Positions 24,120 to 36,186 of a DNA stretch of 64,000 nucleotides are shown here, in pieces. Origin of the DNA: Bryoerythrophyllum caledonicum (Eukaryota > Streptophyta > Bryopsida > Pottiales > Pottiaceae); contig OZ020526.1 in the NCBI GenBank assembly GCA_963971425.1, forward strand, positions 17,699,173 to 17,763,172, read 5' to 3'. A model generated the notes under the pieces. That model ran no database searches. It had not been told where the DNA came from and worked only from the letters and a program-made list of their open reading frames with translations. The position numbers were made by a program, and so were the translations under genes. The number at the start of each line of letters is the position of its first letter. Within the stretch, counting starts at the first letter, position 1.

Positions 24120-27100
24120 AGGATGAGCCTTCTGAGGTGCCGAGTAGGTCGACGCAATCAGAGGATCTGATGGAGTTATCGCAGCGTGAAATACTTGAAT
24201 CAGGTTTTTCATTGTGATTTTTCTAAAGCATTATTGTTGTTTTTATTGGTGTGGAGCTTTCCTTATGATTGTTTTGTGTTCTTTGGTTTAGATACTTTGG
24301 AGACACAGGATGGTGAAGCTACTTAGGACGATGCAGATTCAGAGGAGCATGAGGAGATGTCCGCTGAGGATCTTCGAAAGGAGATGGACATGATGGTGGT
24401 TAACGAGTCTGTGAATACAAATGTTGTACTTGACAGGCTTCGATTTAAGCCAAAGAATAAGTCTAAATTGAACATTCCTCTATGTAGGATGAAGGCTCTT
24501 GCAGCCGTGAGACCGTACCTCAAGAATGATGTCATCGCACTTAGTGCTCACTTTGTTGGTACAGGCTTTATGGATGGGCATGGGATGTTTTATGTCGCCA
24601 TTCAAGACAATGATGGTAAGACTCAGGATGTGGCTGCTAGCGACATAGCTAAGTGGAGTCAAGCATGGAAGAACGCTAATGATGCATTGGAGCAGGAGCT
24701 GTAGAGTGAGAGTGCATGGAAGCAATTTTCAGGGAAGATGTTCTTCGTTTGGGATGGCAATCATCGACTTGCTGCTTGGATGCCTATAATTAATCGTGAT
24801 CATGATGACGATCCAACGTGGCACTATTCTGTCAAGTCAATTGTGTTAAATGTTGAGGGTCAAATTGGTTCTCTTCTATCGGCAGTTCACCAAGTGAATT
24901 GGTAATTATTTTACTTTGTTTCTCTTTTCTTTCTTAGTTAAATATCAATTTACTAATCAAGTTCTTGTGGAGTGTTCACGCGAAACCAAACCGGCCATGT
25001 TAAAACGAATCTCGTGCATAAACTCTATCGCCTTCAGGGAATTGCTGGTCAACCTCTCAAATACTTCGAGGACCTTGTCTCCAAGCAGGAAATTGCAGAC
25101 GTGGAAAAGAAGCACAAGACAAATCCAAATACTTGGTATACATTGACTATTGATTCACTAGTCGAGATTTTATACCAGGTACGAAATATTACCTCTGTCT
25201 CCTCTTGTTCTGCCTTTCCAGAGTATTTGTAACCATTATGTCTGCCTCTTATGATATTTGCAACCCATGAGGCACTCCATTGGCGCAGCCGCTATCGGCT
25301 GCCTCGAAGAGGTTGTACATCAGATATTGGTGCCTCTCGGTTATTGATTTTTTCCCTGTGCTAGTCACTGGCAATCAATCTGCATTTTTCATGGTTTAAC
25401 AGCAACAACTTGGTGATACGGTGGCACATGCGACTCGAATGTTTCAAGAGAAGTATCCATAGAAGTCATCAGAGTGGACAACGGGTAAGCTGCACGAGGC
25501 AATCGGTAAGGCAGTGAAGCAGGCGAAGAAAGAAATGTGCAACGAATTGAAGAAGCAATTGCCGATTGCAGATCCCAAGCACACCCCTCAGTTCCTTGAA
25601 CAAGTACGGCTTCATTATGAGAGTCGTGAGGATGACCCAGTGATGACTCAAGAAAAGCTTTGGTACCTTTCAACCTCGGCGATGGACGCCGGCACCAAGG
25701 TGAAATGGTTGGATCGTTGGAACAAGCCAGCTTCCCTGTGAACTGCTGTGAAATTCCCGAAGGCCAAGTTTCTGGACCATAACTTTCCTGGCTGGCTAAC
25801 AAAGGCGACCTGGTGGGCACAGGTTTGTTTCTAATTCCTCGAATTATCAAATTCAGAATTTCTTTTTTTTAATATCCATTGTTATGTATATGCAGCTTTC
25901 ATCTGAAGTGAAGGCCTTGTTTGATTCAACATTATTCGATTAACTATCATCCAGTTGGAGAAAGCGCCATTCCAACGATTGAGGAATGGGTGGAGAGAAT
26001 GCGAATTCAGCTTTGGGACTTGGCGTTTCTTGATGAGTTGAGTTCCAAGGGAGTGCACAAGAATCGCAGTGCAGAGTTGCAGGATAGACTCTCCCTGGCC
26101 GTGACTCGTGTCATGTACCGATACTTCTTCTACATTCTTTATCCAAGGAAGGCGACAATGAAGACGCCTGCTTTCTTTGAGAGCTATTTGGATCGAGATT
26201 CTGAAAGTTGCATGATTACAGATGTCATCTCAAAGAAGTGGACTCATCAGCATTGGCAGAACTGCGGGTGGTACTTGGATTGCCCACTAACAAAGCCACC
26301 GTCGTTTGATGTTGCACTCAGGAACCGCATCCAGCCAGATTTAGGAGGCAATGAAGTTGTGGTTCCACCCCTTGAAGCTGCAGCGCCAGTGAAGCAACCT
26401 CGAGGATCAAAGCGGAAGGCTGCTGCTGAAGAGAAGGCTAAGAAGGAGAAAGTTGATTTGGAGGCAAAAGCCGCATCGGAGGCTGAAGCTGCTTTGAAAC
26501 TGAAGGCTGTCGCGGTTGAAGCTGAAGCAAGTATGAAGCGCCTTAACGAAGCTGCGATTGCGAAGATGACGGCAAAGCAGGCAGCTCACGAATTGGCGTT
26601 CCCCGTCGTGGACATGGATGTGAACGTGGAAGTCAGTGACAGAGTTGATGACTCTCCATTGCCGTATGTTGCTATCCGGATCCTACACTCTCCGCCGTCA
26701 CAGTTGCAAGGCGAGTGCAGTCCCTTGGCGTTACTTACTCAGAAATTGAAGAAGAAGGTGGCTACAGGTACATCAGCTGTTGTCAGTACTATGACTCATC
26801 CTTCTTCCATCTTAGTGGAGCACACAAGCATACGTGAGATTATGGAGAAACTACTTGAAGTTCACGAGTGCCTCACAAAGCTTAACAACTTTGGGCTCGA
26901 GGTAGAGTCCCTCCAATCAATTTCTGAATTGATTTTCATCATCTGTTTCATTTTCCGCCCTCCGCATAATTTATCAATGACACCCTCTTTAGTTTCGGTT
27001 GCCATTTCTCTAAAATTAATTATTTTTTGGCGTTTATTTGGGTGGCCTCTCTACTGCGCCTTGGTACTTATTCATGTCTCTGCTCAGTAGAACACTACTT

Positions 27101-28521
27101 CCATGGCATTGGGGCCATCTATTCAACCTTTAATTATACATTCTTTCCATTTCAAAGATTAATGCTCACCTCTCTTTTCTCATTCTTTGGTCTTTTGCAT
27201 TGTTTGCAGTTGAAAAAGGAGTCTGGGAGAGCCGCACTCTCCTTATACTGCAAACATTCTGGATTCGATTTGATTATGGTAGATTTGAAGAATGGCCTCC
27301 CTATTCCTGGAATCTCTTTGGACGCAACTTACATTCCACCTTGGAATGAGTACTCAGTCAAAGATGTGGATTACCTGTTCGAATTTGCAGAGAATTTTCT
27401 CTAGAAACAGGGTGCCATGCTGGTTTTTGCCCCAGACGTTCCTGACATTCGAACAAACGTCTTCTCATATGCGGCGGCCTATAACTTCAAGTTGTATCGA
27501 GAGTGGTGGGGAATTAATGAACTTCCTCTTACTGCTTATGGAAATCCAGGAGTTAAGGTTTGCTTCAGTGTCCAATTCACATTGTCTCCTTTATTTTCCT
27601 CCGTTCCTTGCTAATAATCTTTATTTCAATTTTTGTTTCTAAGTTCATTCTAATTTGTGTCCTTGGACTATTTCAATGTTGACGTTTTCGAATTCTTCTC
27701 TTTATCCACAGTGCCTTGGACTGTGATCGTTTCTCGATCACAGTCAATAAAGACCTCGTGGAGTTTGGGTTCGGGGTCTCTGATTCGGACGTCCTCTTCA
27801 ACTTCACCTCGTCTCAGTCTCAGTCCATGAATGGTTCCGTTCCTTGGAGAGGGCTCGCGAGAAAGACCCGGTCTTCCTCCAAATGCTCATTGCGGCACTG
27901 ACAAAGGGAGGAGCTGTAGTCCTCGACACTACCGCCATAGTTGAGGTACTGGTGGACTGTGGTTTACATTGTCTATTTCTAATTTTGCTTTGATTACCCA
28001 TGATGAATGTTGTTTTTATGACTAGGAAATTCTATTCGAGCTTGCACAACCATTGGCCGTCATATTGCTGCCCTTGAGGATGACTTCCTTGTCTTTGAAG
28101 CAATGCTCAAACCGTTTAAGACTATCGAAGAGGTCATTTCCGTCCAGGCTTCTACTTCAACGGCTCGGACTGCACCTAATATTGATGTTCCCATCCGTCA
28201 AGTCACACGAAGAAACCGCTTGAGTAAGTAAGTTCTCATTTATTTCCCTTCTCCTTTTGTTAGGCCGTTCCAATTTTCATTCGTATCTACTGATCCGCGT
28301 TATGCTACTGCAGACTAATGGCTGCTACCGTGTCACCCGTCAAAGACTTCGTCATGGCTCCATGGGATGCAGAAGTCGCTAATTTACAAGCAGCGACATC
28401 GTCTCCGACTTCTTCTTCGTGTCCTCTACGTTTTAACAGACATGTTCGTAGGTATATTGACGATGAGGCAGAAGTAAACTTGCACATCTTGTCACCTAGT
28501 TCGGACAGTTCCGATTTCTAG
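24120..28521 (+). pseudogene. ParB-like / DNA-methyltransferase-like accessory gene of the MULE, copy B
   Basis: Nine exons are traced: 24120-24203, 24292-24901, about 24940-25178, 25403-25822, 25896-26901, 27210-27557, 27712-27945, 28026-28227 and 28314-28521. Upstream exons are uncertain. In order they show an acidic N-terminus, a ParB/sulfiredoxin-like block (IPLCRMKALAAV, FFVWDGNHRLAAW), a helical block collinear with copy A, a coiled coil (about 26340-26590), and a methyltransferase-like block. The last has FDLIMVDLKNGLPIPG, GAMLVFAPDVPDIR, EKDPVFLQMLIAALTKGGAVVLD and NSIRACTTIGRHIAALEDD. Position and order fit beta-class amino-methyltransferases (motif IV first, then motif I), but DPPY is replaced by VDLKN. 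Stops lie near 24325, 24702, 25459, 25739, 25941 and 27402, and there is a one-base shift near 27850. A further exon ends in SSDSSDF. It has introns that copy A lacks. Confidence 0.7.
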
Positions 28522-28800
28522 ATCTTCTCAAGCCTCATTGCTCCCTCTTTTTGAGTTACATTTTCTATTCAATCCATGGCCATAAACAACGTTTTCTTTG
28601 CGTTTTTACTTTTTTCCAATATTGCCTTGCATTGTTGTGCTTTTATTCTTTCGTATTCATCACTTCGATTGAGAAGGTGAATGACAATATCCAACTTCAT
28701 TCAATTGAAGAGCTCAAGCCGAAGACAATAATCCATTTAATAGAATTCTTTTCTTTTTGTAAAATAAAATTTTGTACTCCTACATTCTTTAAGATCTCAA

Positions 28801-28848
28801 TACATACATTCATACATACATACAAACATATATATATATATATTTATA

Positions 28849-28889
<41 letters not shown>

Positions 28890-28909
28890 TTATATATATA
28901 TATATATAT
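28801..28909. repeat. TA-rich microsatellite
   Basis: TACA units grade into about 85 bases of (TA)n with TTTA interruptions. An apparent 179-residue frame spanning it (28551-29090) is mostly poly(Ile-Tyr) from the repeat. From 28911 to 29565 I see no gene. Confidence 0.95.
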
Positions 28910-29565
28910 CAATGTAGGCATTCTACCGGATCCAATCCCATCTCCTCCCGAACTTCGTATTATAGTAATACTGGCAATAAAACCCTTCATTCTGGTGCCT
29001 TTTTTCCCCTCTTTTGAATTTCATTTTAATACCACGTTCTCAATTGTAAGGAATTCTCTACATTCCTCTTCTTCTGCATCCTCTGTTTAGAAGCGCACTT
29101 TGTCTTATTCTATCAAACCTTTTCAAAAAATTTGGTTTTTAAGTTCCCCTTCGTCTAATCTAATTCCTATATTTGTATTTCTTATATTAAACAACACACC
29201 TAGTCGCAAATGAAATTTTGAATTGATATAAATTTATAGTCCAACTCTTTAAAAATCCACTAACTTGTCCAAATAAAAGCAAATTTCATTTTGAAATTTA
29301 ACTTTGCTCCCCTACTTTGGTTCAATCGATTGATTTCTTCTACTCAAAATGTGGCCACGGTCATCGGGTAGTACTATCCATGTCAACCTCAAGCCTACTT
29401 CTAATTTCAATTCAAGAAGCAAAGTAGTACATCATGACAACATTTGAATCTCCAGATGTGATCCAATGACCACGGCTATAGGACCCTATCCTAATCCTTG
29501 GTTTTTTTTTTTTTTACTTTATACTCAAAGTTCCTCCATACTTTTACTTTTTGTATTAAATCTCG

Positions 29566-29645
29566 ACTTTTTTGGGCTCTTCGCTCACAAACCAAGGCTC
29601 GCCGCTCTCCGCTCACGGTTCTGCGCTCGCAAAATAGCTTTCCCC
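29566..29645. repeat. Right terminal inverted repeat of MULE copy 2
   Basis: It is the inverse of 14633-14712, ending GCTCGCAAAATAGCTTTCCCC minus its first base at 29645. The outermost seven bases differ in part between the two ends, the next 14 are identical. Confidence 0.92.
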
Positions 29646-29655
29646 TATGTGGACT
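29646..29655. repeat. Target site duplication, right (TATGTGGACT)
   Basis: Perfect ten-base match to 14623-14632, directly after the terminal repeat. Confidence 0.9.
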
Positions 29656-31395
29656 TTCATATCAATCCTTTTTCTTTGTGGAGTTGGGCCATCTTGGATC
29701 CTTGCGAGTACCCGCCATTTCCAATGGTGCTCTTACAACAATATCTTCATCAATAGATACCTTTGTATGACTATCATCCGATCCATTTGAATCTTCACCA
29801 TCTCCACTTTTAGGCAATCCACTTTTTGTCAAGCTATCTCTACTTTGGACTTCTTTGCCGAATTAGATACAAATGGGAAAATGTATTCAAAAGGTTACGG
29901 TTGACTTCACCACAAACTACACCAATGTATACTATAAATTTCATGATAACTAAACTTGTCGTGTAGATGATATAATTCAAAGTATGTGCTCACAATCCAA
30001 ACATGTCATTATATGAAAAATAGTTCATCCTTTCAGAGGTTAATAAATATAGACCACCAAGTTCTACCCATATAAAATACCTACTGAGAGTAATTAAATA
30101 CTCATAGTATAAATATAAAGACCAATATCTCCTAAAACTTTAGTTGCCCTTTCAAATAACTCCAATGTTCTACAATTTTCTAGATTAACCCCTAAAGTTA
30201 TGTGACCATGTTTCACCAAAATACACCTAAAAATTGACATTTCTGAGATAAGTGTTATCAATTACAACAAATCTATTTCCTTTGTTTTGTTATTCTTATA
30301 GATTCTAAAGTGTTATAAATTACAATAAATCTAATTCTTTTGTTTTGTTATTCTTGTAGACCCCAAAGTTTTATAAATTGCAATTTAAAAATCCAACTTT
30401 CGATTTGAAATGCAACTTATGTATGAATTTAATAATGCAATATGAAACTAAACTAATTTTTTTTCAATTATATATTGTTGTCTTCAAAATTATATGAAGG
30501 ATTAGTTAACCCATAAAAGAAAATTGACCTACAATGGGCAATCTTGTTTCTATTATGCTTTGTAAATCATAAATTTTAATAAACAAAATCTATGTTTTTT
30601 TTGTTTTGTTATTATTATAATTTGGGAATTGCAATAAATTGTGTATTTGTAAAACATTTGTAAATTGTTATGAATGATGTGAACAATAGTTGGACTCATA
30701 TATTAAATAGACTAGACAATCATATGGTTTTAGTATGAATGTTTTGTCTTTTTTTTAAAATGTTGGTAGTTTAAATTATTGAGTGTTTTCAAGTAAAATA
30801 TCATTTACTGACGAGAATGTAAAACACCATGGTGAGACCATAAGTCCCACTATGTTTTCATAACCAATAATGATTACCAATTAATTTATTGTATACCTTC
30901 AGTTTATTTGAGTTCAATACAATCGTCAATTAAACACAACATAGTCATAAATTGAGTTTTATTAATATACTAAAAAAGTAATAATGATATTTTTAACAAA
31001 TATATTTTTAAGGTGTATGTATGGTAAAGTTCAAAGAAAAACGTCATGCTACATGATAAAGAAATTTTTGATCCAAACGTCTTTCTGGGGGAATATAGGA
31101 GCAATTGTTTTTACTAAAAATAGATCAAAATTCATCAAATTTCTAAAGAAGAAATGTTATTTCACGCCACTCAATAAAAGACAAAGACAAAATTCAAGGA
31201 AACACGATGCTAAAATATATTTCAGTAAATTAGAGTGAATCTAAATAGTTTGAGTTAATACACTAATTGGAAAAATTGAACATTTTTATTAAAAAAATCC
31301 ACCTTCTCTAACCATGCAAAAACAAGGAGAATAAGAATGCCAATACTCAAGAAAATCAAGAGAGCCAACCAAAGGAAAAAAACCTATGAGAGCGT
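29656..31395. other. AT-rich spacer
   Basis: No gene is seen. It holds a three-unit tandem repeat (30252-30425) and one copy of a dispersed TTAACCCCTAAAG motif (30184-30250). A lysine-rich open frame at 30984-31238 lacks any recognised feature and lies in AT-rich sequence. Confidence 0.5.
30252..30425. repeat. Tandem repeat, three units of about 58 bp
   Basis: The unit GTGTTATNAATTACAAYAAATC plus TTTGTTTTGTTATTCTTRTAGA starts at 30252 and 30310; a partial third unit starts near 30367. A related but diverged patch lies at 30570-30640. The consensus is written in two parts. Confidence 0.7.
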
Positions 31396-31650
31396 GTGCC
31401 CGCCCTCCTCCTAGATGCTCGCTTTACCCTTCAAAAGTGTACACCCCCCCCTTTTCAAGACACACACATCCCCCCTCTTAGACGTACAAGACCCCTCCCT
31501 CGCAGACGTGGATGCCCCCCTCCCAGACATGCACACCCCCACCTAGACTTGTACGCCTCCCTTCCCAGACGTGTGCGCCTTGCATCCCAGATGTGCGCGC
31601 CCCCTCTAAGATGCATGCACCCCGCTGACGTTCACGCCCCTTGTACATGT
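31396..31650. repeat. C-rich minisatellite
   Basis: Units of about 25-30 bp of the type CCCCCCTCCCAGACRTGNACG are repeated nine or more times. They are the inverse in style of the G-rich arrays at 13140-13550 and 14326-14420. The apparent 98-residue frame is repeat-derived. Confidence 0.8.
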
Positions 31651-34296
31651 GGATTTCCACGTCATGAAGCGCTTTTCCGTGTCAACATATAATTCCTAGT
31701 TTTGATAAATTGTAAAAAAAATCTAACTTGGTTTTTTTTTCTGCTCCGCGTCATGTCCATATTTCAATCGGTCCGTCCGCTTGTCCATCCGTGCGGTCTG
31801 CCAAATTTTGGCCATGTCCATCCCTTACGACAACCCTGAGTGTGCATATAGCGGCGCATACGCTCTTGGCTTGACGTCTTTGTCAAGTAAAGCTTTGAGA
31901 GTGAGTTTAGTGAGTGATAGTGAGTATTTTTGTTTATAAGTGATGATTTATCATTGGTAAAGACTCCAAATTTTCTATTTCCGCTTGCACTCCTTGATTC
32001 TCTTCTTGTGGAGTGCATGATGCTTGACTGCATTAGTGATTCACTACATTCTCATTTGATAAAGATGCTTTCAAAATTTATCATATTTTCTCATCATTTT
32101 TGCATTTGAAGAGCTTGTAGAAAATGGGAAGATTGAAAAAAGAATGGGTTTCAAAATTAAGGGTTAGTTATTCGTGTTAGTAATGGTGTTTAACACTTGA
32201 TACAGATGGAGTTAGACTCTGTGAGTAGTGTGTACGTCTGTGGAGTTGCTGGACCTTCTGGAGATGGACGGTGGAACATTGAGGAAAGTCCCAATTTTTC
32301 ATCCACCGAAACTTTCATGCGGCATGAGTTGAGCAAGTTGAGCAAGGCCACCTGATATCGAGGATGACTAAGAGGTTGCGGCTCGGGTGGGCGCCAACAT
32401 TTGGGATCGCTGATTGGACATGGACAAGGGCCCGATGAATCTAATGAAGGCTGGTTGATTTCTAAAGTGAACAGCCGAGCATTGTGAGCGGACAACGTAG
32501 GAAGCGTGGGGGCATGTGGAACATAGGCAGTCGGGATTGACCTGCGGGATCGACCGGGCTAAGGCCATCTAGATTTGTCGTGGGCAACAGGACTCTCGGT
32601 CAGCACGGAGAGCGGGATAGGGGCCCACGGCTGAAGGGTAGGGGTGCAAGACGAAGAGGCGCTCGGGAGGCAACACATGGGCTTGAGGGACACGAGCGAC
32701 TGCTGGGCTACGAGTCATCATTATCAACGGGCTTAGAGCTAGGAGCCATGGCTAGGGACCAACGATCAAAGGAAAAACGTGGAGACCCAAAGGCACCCAA
32801 CTATACAGGTTGTTGCGACTTGGGGCCATCTACTACAGGCATGTTCCAGTGGCGTTGACCCTTTCAATTCGTGCTTTTACGTTGTTGGGGGAGAGGATCC
32901 GATTTTGAATTTCTGGATTCTGTTTATGGTACCCCCCATGTTGCGCGCTTTGTTGCCAAAGTTTTCCGATAGCCCTGTTTATCGTTGTCACTAGTTTGTG
33001 ATAGGCGTATTGTAGGGGTGAAGCCACGGTCATGATCGACATGGATTTTCCTGTGGAGTGGTTGTTGGGACTCTGTCAATCGCATAGTCTGGTGAGTTTG
33101 CACGTGGAGGTTGCCGATTTTTACCCTTATCCTTTAGATAGTTCTCGTAGATGATTTTCCGGGTGGTTGTATTTATGGTGAGTACCAGGAGTCAATATTA
33201 CCGTTCCTTCTCACTAGACAACTCAAAAAATGCGTCCACCGTAGACTTTGGGTCATGGTTGGATACCGACGTGGCTTTTGAGCCTATTTCAACATTGATC
33301 AGTGATCGTAGGCTTGAGGTATGGAGTGTAGGCACGTTTGATGACATGGAGGACGATCACCGTTATGTCTTGTAAGATCAATTCTCATAGCGGGTTGGGG
33401 GCATTTCCCTGGCTAATTAACAATTTTTACTCCAGACATGGATGAGAAAGAAGCACCAAGAGACGCAATTGTTTAACAATTGGTATGCGTTCGAGTTGTT
33501 GCCACAACACTTGGAGCCTGAGGCTCTTCAAACATACGGGAGGTGGATCAGACAACATGAGGCAAAGTCACGCCTAATTCAAGGTTATTGACCTGACTGT
33601 GTGGAGTTGGTGACTACGCTAAAAAAGAGTACGGTTGCAGAAGTCCCAACCTTAATGAATGGAGATCCCAGAAGATCCCGACAGGATTTTTTTAAAGTTT
33701 TTATTTTATTCACTACAAGATGTAGTGTAAAGTTTCTTGTGGATTGTTTAAATTTTCATTTCATAACAAATTGATTATACAAATTAAAAAAAAATGTATA
33801 TGCAATTATCTTTCAATCCGTATGATCAAAATTCACAAGAGCTTCACCACATCATCTCATATAAGTTTGGAAGAAGATCCTACAATTACTTTCTCAATAG
33901 GACTTAGGTCTAGAGGTGGACCGTGGAACGAACAAACACTTTATTCACGGCGGTCTCATTCAGAGACCGAAGTTACTCCTCCCTACTTTCTCAAAAAAAT
34001 CATCTTGGGAGTTTCTAAAGAATGGTGTAGAAATTCCTCTTAAATGCCTTGGTCCTTGAGGGCGTGAAGTTCTTACACAAGCAATCAGATAAAAGCAATG
34101 GAGATCCCAGGGGCTTTGCAGAGCCGTGGATGAGGACGCGCAGCATCCACGGCGGACACGCGCAGCGCCCACAGGCGCACGGGAGGAAGGCCAGCAGCGA
34201 AGCGGAGCTGGTCGCGGAATGGACCAAGGATAAGCGTTGAAGCCTTATCTGGATGAGCGAGTGCCTGTGGTGCGCAACAAGTGCAGCTGCGCGCAT
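31651..34296. other. Spacer upstream of GapA
   Basis: I see no gene that I can support. Short open frames (for example 33151-33375) lack recognised motifs and introns. The proximal part should hold the GapA promoter; no box could be assigned with confidence. Confidence 0.4.
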
Positions 34297-34377
34297 ATGA
34301 AGCACCCCGTCGCCCCTGCCTCCTCGGTTGCCCACTTCGTCTCCACCCCCTTCCGCCACCCTCCCGCCTCGGCTGCC

Positions 34378-36186
34378 ATGGCTGCCACCGCGTTCGCCGC
34401 GGCCACCGTGCCCTCCTCCGCCTCCCTCAAGGTACCCATTCTCACTAGCTTCCTTTCTAGATATGTGGGATCAGGGAGTTAAGACTGCAGCTCATTGTCA
34501 GTGAGTTCATATATTGTGAATGATTCAGCGGTAGGAGTGGAGATCACGTGGTCTTAGCTACCCTCAATTGTGTCCTCCTGGTTGTGGTGTGGGTGCTGTG
34601 TAATTCGCTGGTGGCAGTCATTTTGCGTCCGTGATCGGGCAATGTGATATGAAGATAGCAGTGTATGCCTATGGGAGGTTGTTAGAATTTATGGATAAGA
34701 GGATAAGTTTCGTGACTTAATGGGTGTGTTGCTGTGACTGTAGGTTGCGGGGTTCGCGGAATTCTCCGGCATTAAGAGCACCAACGCCGTCACCTTCGGC
34801 AAGCGCTCTGATGACCTCTCCGCCGTCGTTGCTGCTCAGTCCGCTGTGGTGAGTTGTGAGGAAATTTTGTAAGTGAATGTCGAGGTTTATCTTGACGAGT
34901 TGTTTGGTTTGGGTTATTGTTTGTCTTCTGATGTTTGTGGGTGGATGTTTGGTTGTCTAGGCTGCTAGCTCCGGAGCCACGAGGGCTGTGACCGAGGCCA
35001 AGATCAGGGTCGCCATCAACGGATTCGGACGTATTGGACGCAACTTCGTCCGCTGCTGGCATGGAAGGAAGGACTCGCCCCTCGAGATCGTCGTGATCAA
35101 CGACACCGGAGGCGTGAAGCAGGCTTCTCACCTGTTGAAGTACGACTCCATGCTCGGCACCTTCAATGCTGACGTGAAGGTCGACGGTGATGGCATCAGC
35201 GTCGATGGCAAGACCATCAAGGTGGTGTCTGATAGGAACCCGCTCAACCTGCCATGGGGGTATGTGTTTGAACCAATAATTTTTCTAATTGATCATTCTC
35301 CTGCATTTGTATTCCTTTTTAAACGCTGTGATAGTCACCAATGTGACATGCTGCATTTGTTAACTTGATTTGCATTTCAACACACTATTGACTTGTCGCA
35401 TGTGTTGTGCTCTAACACTAGCTTCGACTATGCAGGGAGTTGAACATCGACCTCGTCATCGAGGGAACCGGAGTGTTCGTCGACGAGGCTGGCGCCGGCA
35501 AGCACTTGCAGGCCGGTGCCAAGAAGGTGCTCATCACTGCCCCAGGAAAGGGTGCCATCCCGACCTACGTGATCGGAGTGAACGAGCAGGACTACACCCA
35601 CGAGGACAAGATCATCAGCAACGCCTCGTGCACCACCAACTGCCTGGCTCCCTTCGTGAAGGTGTTGGACGAGAAGTTCGGCATCATCAAGGGCACCATG
35701 ACCACCACGCACTCGTACACCGGTGACCAGAGGCTGTTGGACGCTTCCCATCGCGACCTGAGGAGAGCCCGCGCCGCGGCTCTGAACATCGTGCCCACCT
35801 CCACCGGAGCTGCCAAGGCCGTGGCGCTGGTGCTGCCGAAGCTGAAGGGCAAGATCAACGGAATCGCTCTCCGTGTGCCCACCCCCAACGTGTCCGTGGT
35901 GGACTTGGTGGTGCAGGTGGAGAAGAAGACGTTCGCGGAGGAGGTGAACCAGGCGTTCAGGGATGCGTGCGAGACCGAGCAGCTGAAGGGCGTGTTGGCA
36001 GTGTGCGACGAGCCGTTGGTGTCGGTGGACTTCAGGTGCACTGACGTCTCGTCCACCGTGGACTCTTCCCTGACCATGGTGATGGGCGACGACATGGTCA
36101 AGGTTGTGGCGTGGTACGACAACGAGTGGGGCTACTCGCAGCGGGTGGTCGACCTGGCCAACTTGGTTGCCGCGAAGTGGAAGTAA
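34378..36186 (+). CDS. GAPA: Plastid glyceraldehyde-3-phosphate dehydrogenase, subunit A
   Basis: Four exons, 34378-34431, 34744-34848, 34961-35259 and 35436-36186, with GT-AG introns give 402 residues. The start [12 protein letters not shown] is the usual type for a GapA transit peptide; an upstream in-frame ATG at 34297 would add 27 residues. The mature part begins near [16 protein letters not shown] (Rossmann fold). The catalytic cysteine is in [13 protein letters not shown] (about residue 218). [14 protein letters not shown] marks the plastid A/B type. The protein ends [12 protein letters not shown], without the CP12-like tail of GapB, so it is GapA. The enzyme reduces 1,3-bisphosphoglycerate with NADPH in the Calvin-Benson cycle in the stroma. 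The gene looks intact and its coding GC is high. Confidence 0.97.

Larger units (their letters stand above)
14633..29645. mobile_element. Mutator-like two-gene element, copy 2 (complete ends, 15.0 kb)
   Basis: The element has terminal inverted repeats of about 80 bp (14633-14712 and 29566-29645) and a perfect 10-bp target duplication. It carries a transposase on the - strand (15444-22256), a small basic ORF (22861-23220) and the ParB/methyltransferase-like gene on the + strand (24120-28521). A 2430-bp CACTA element is nested in the transposase, so the original element was about 12.6 kb. The gene order is the same as in copy 1 but inverted on the chromosome. All large genes contain stops or frameshifts, so this copy probably moved long ago and now depends on others, if it moves at all. 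Confidence 0.92.

Noticed and set aside
28551..29090. 179-residue open frame
   Set aside because: Half of it is the TA microsatellite read as Ile-Tyr; no start context or homologous feature.
31396..31692. Proline-rich open frame of 98 residues
   Set aside because: It is the C-rich minisatellite.
33711..33727. CACTACAAGATGTAGTG, resembling a CACTA terminus
   Set aside because: It is a short palindrome; no inverse terminus or 3-bp duplication was found elsewhere.
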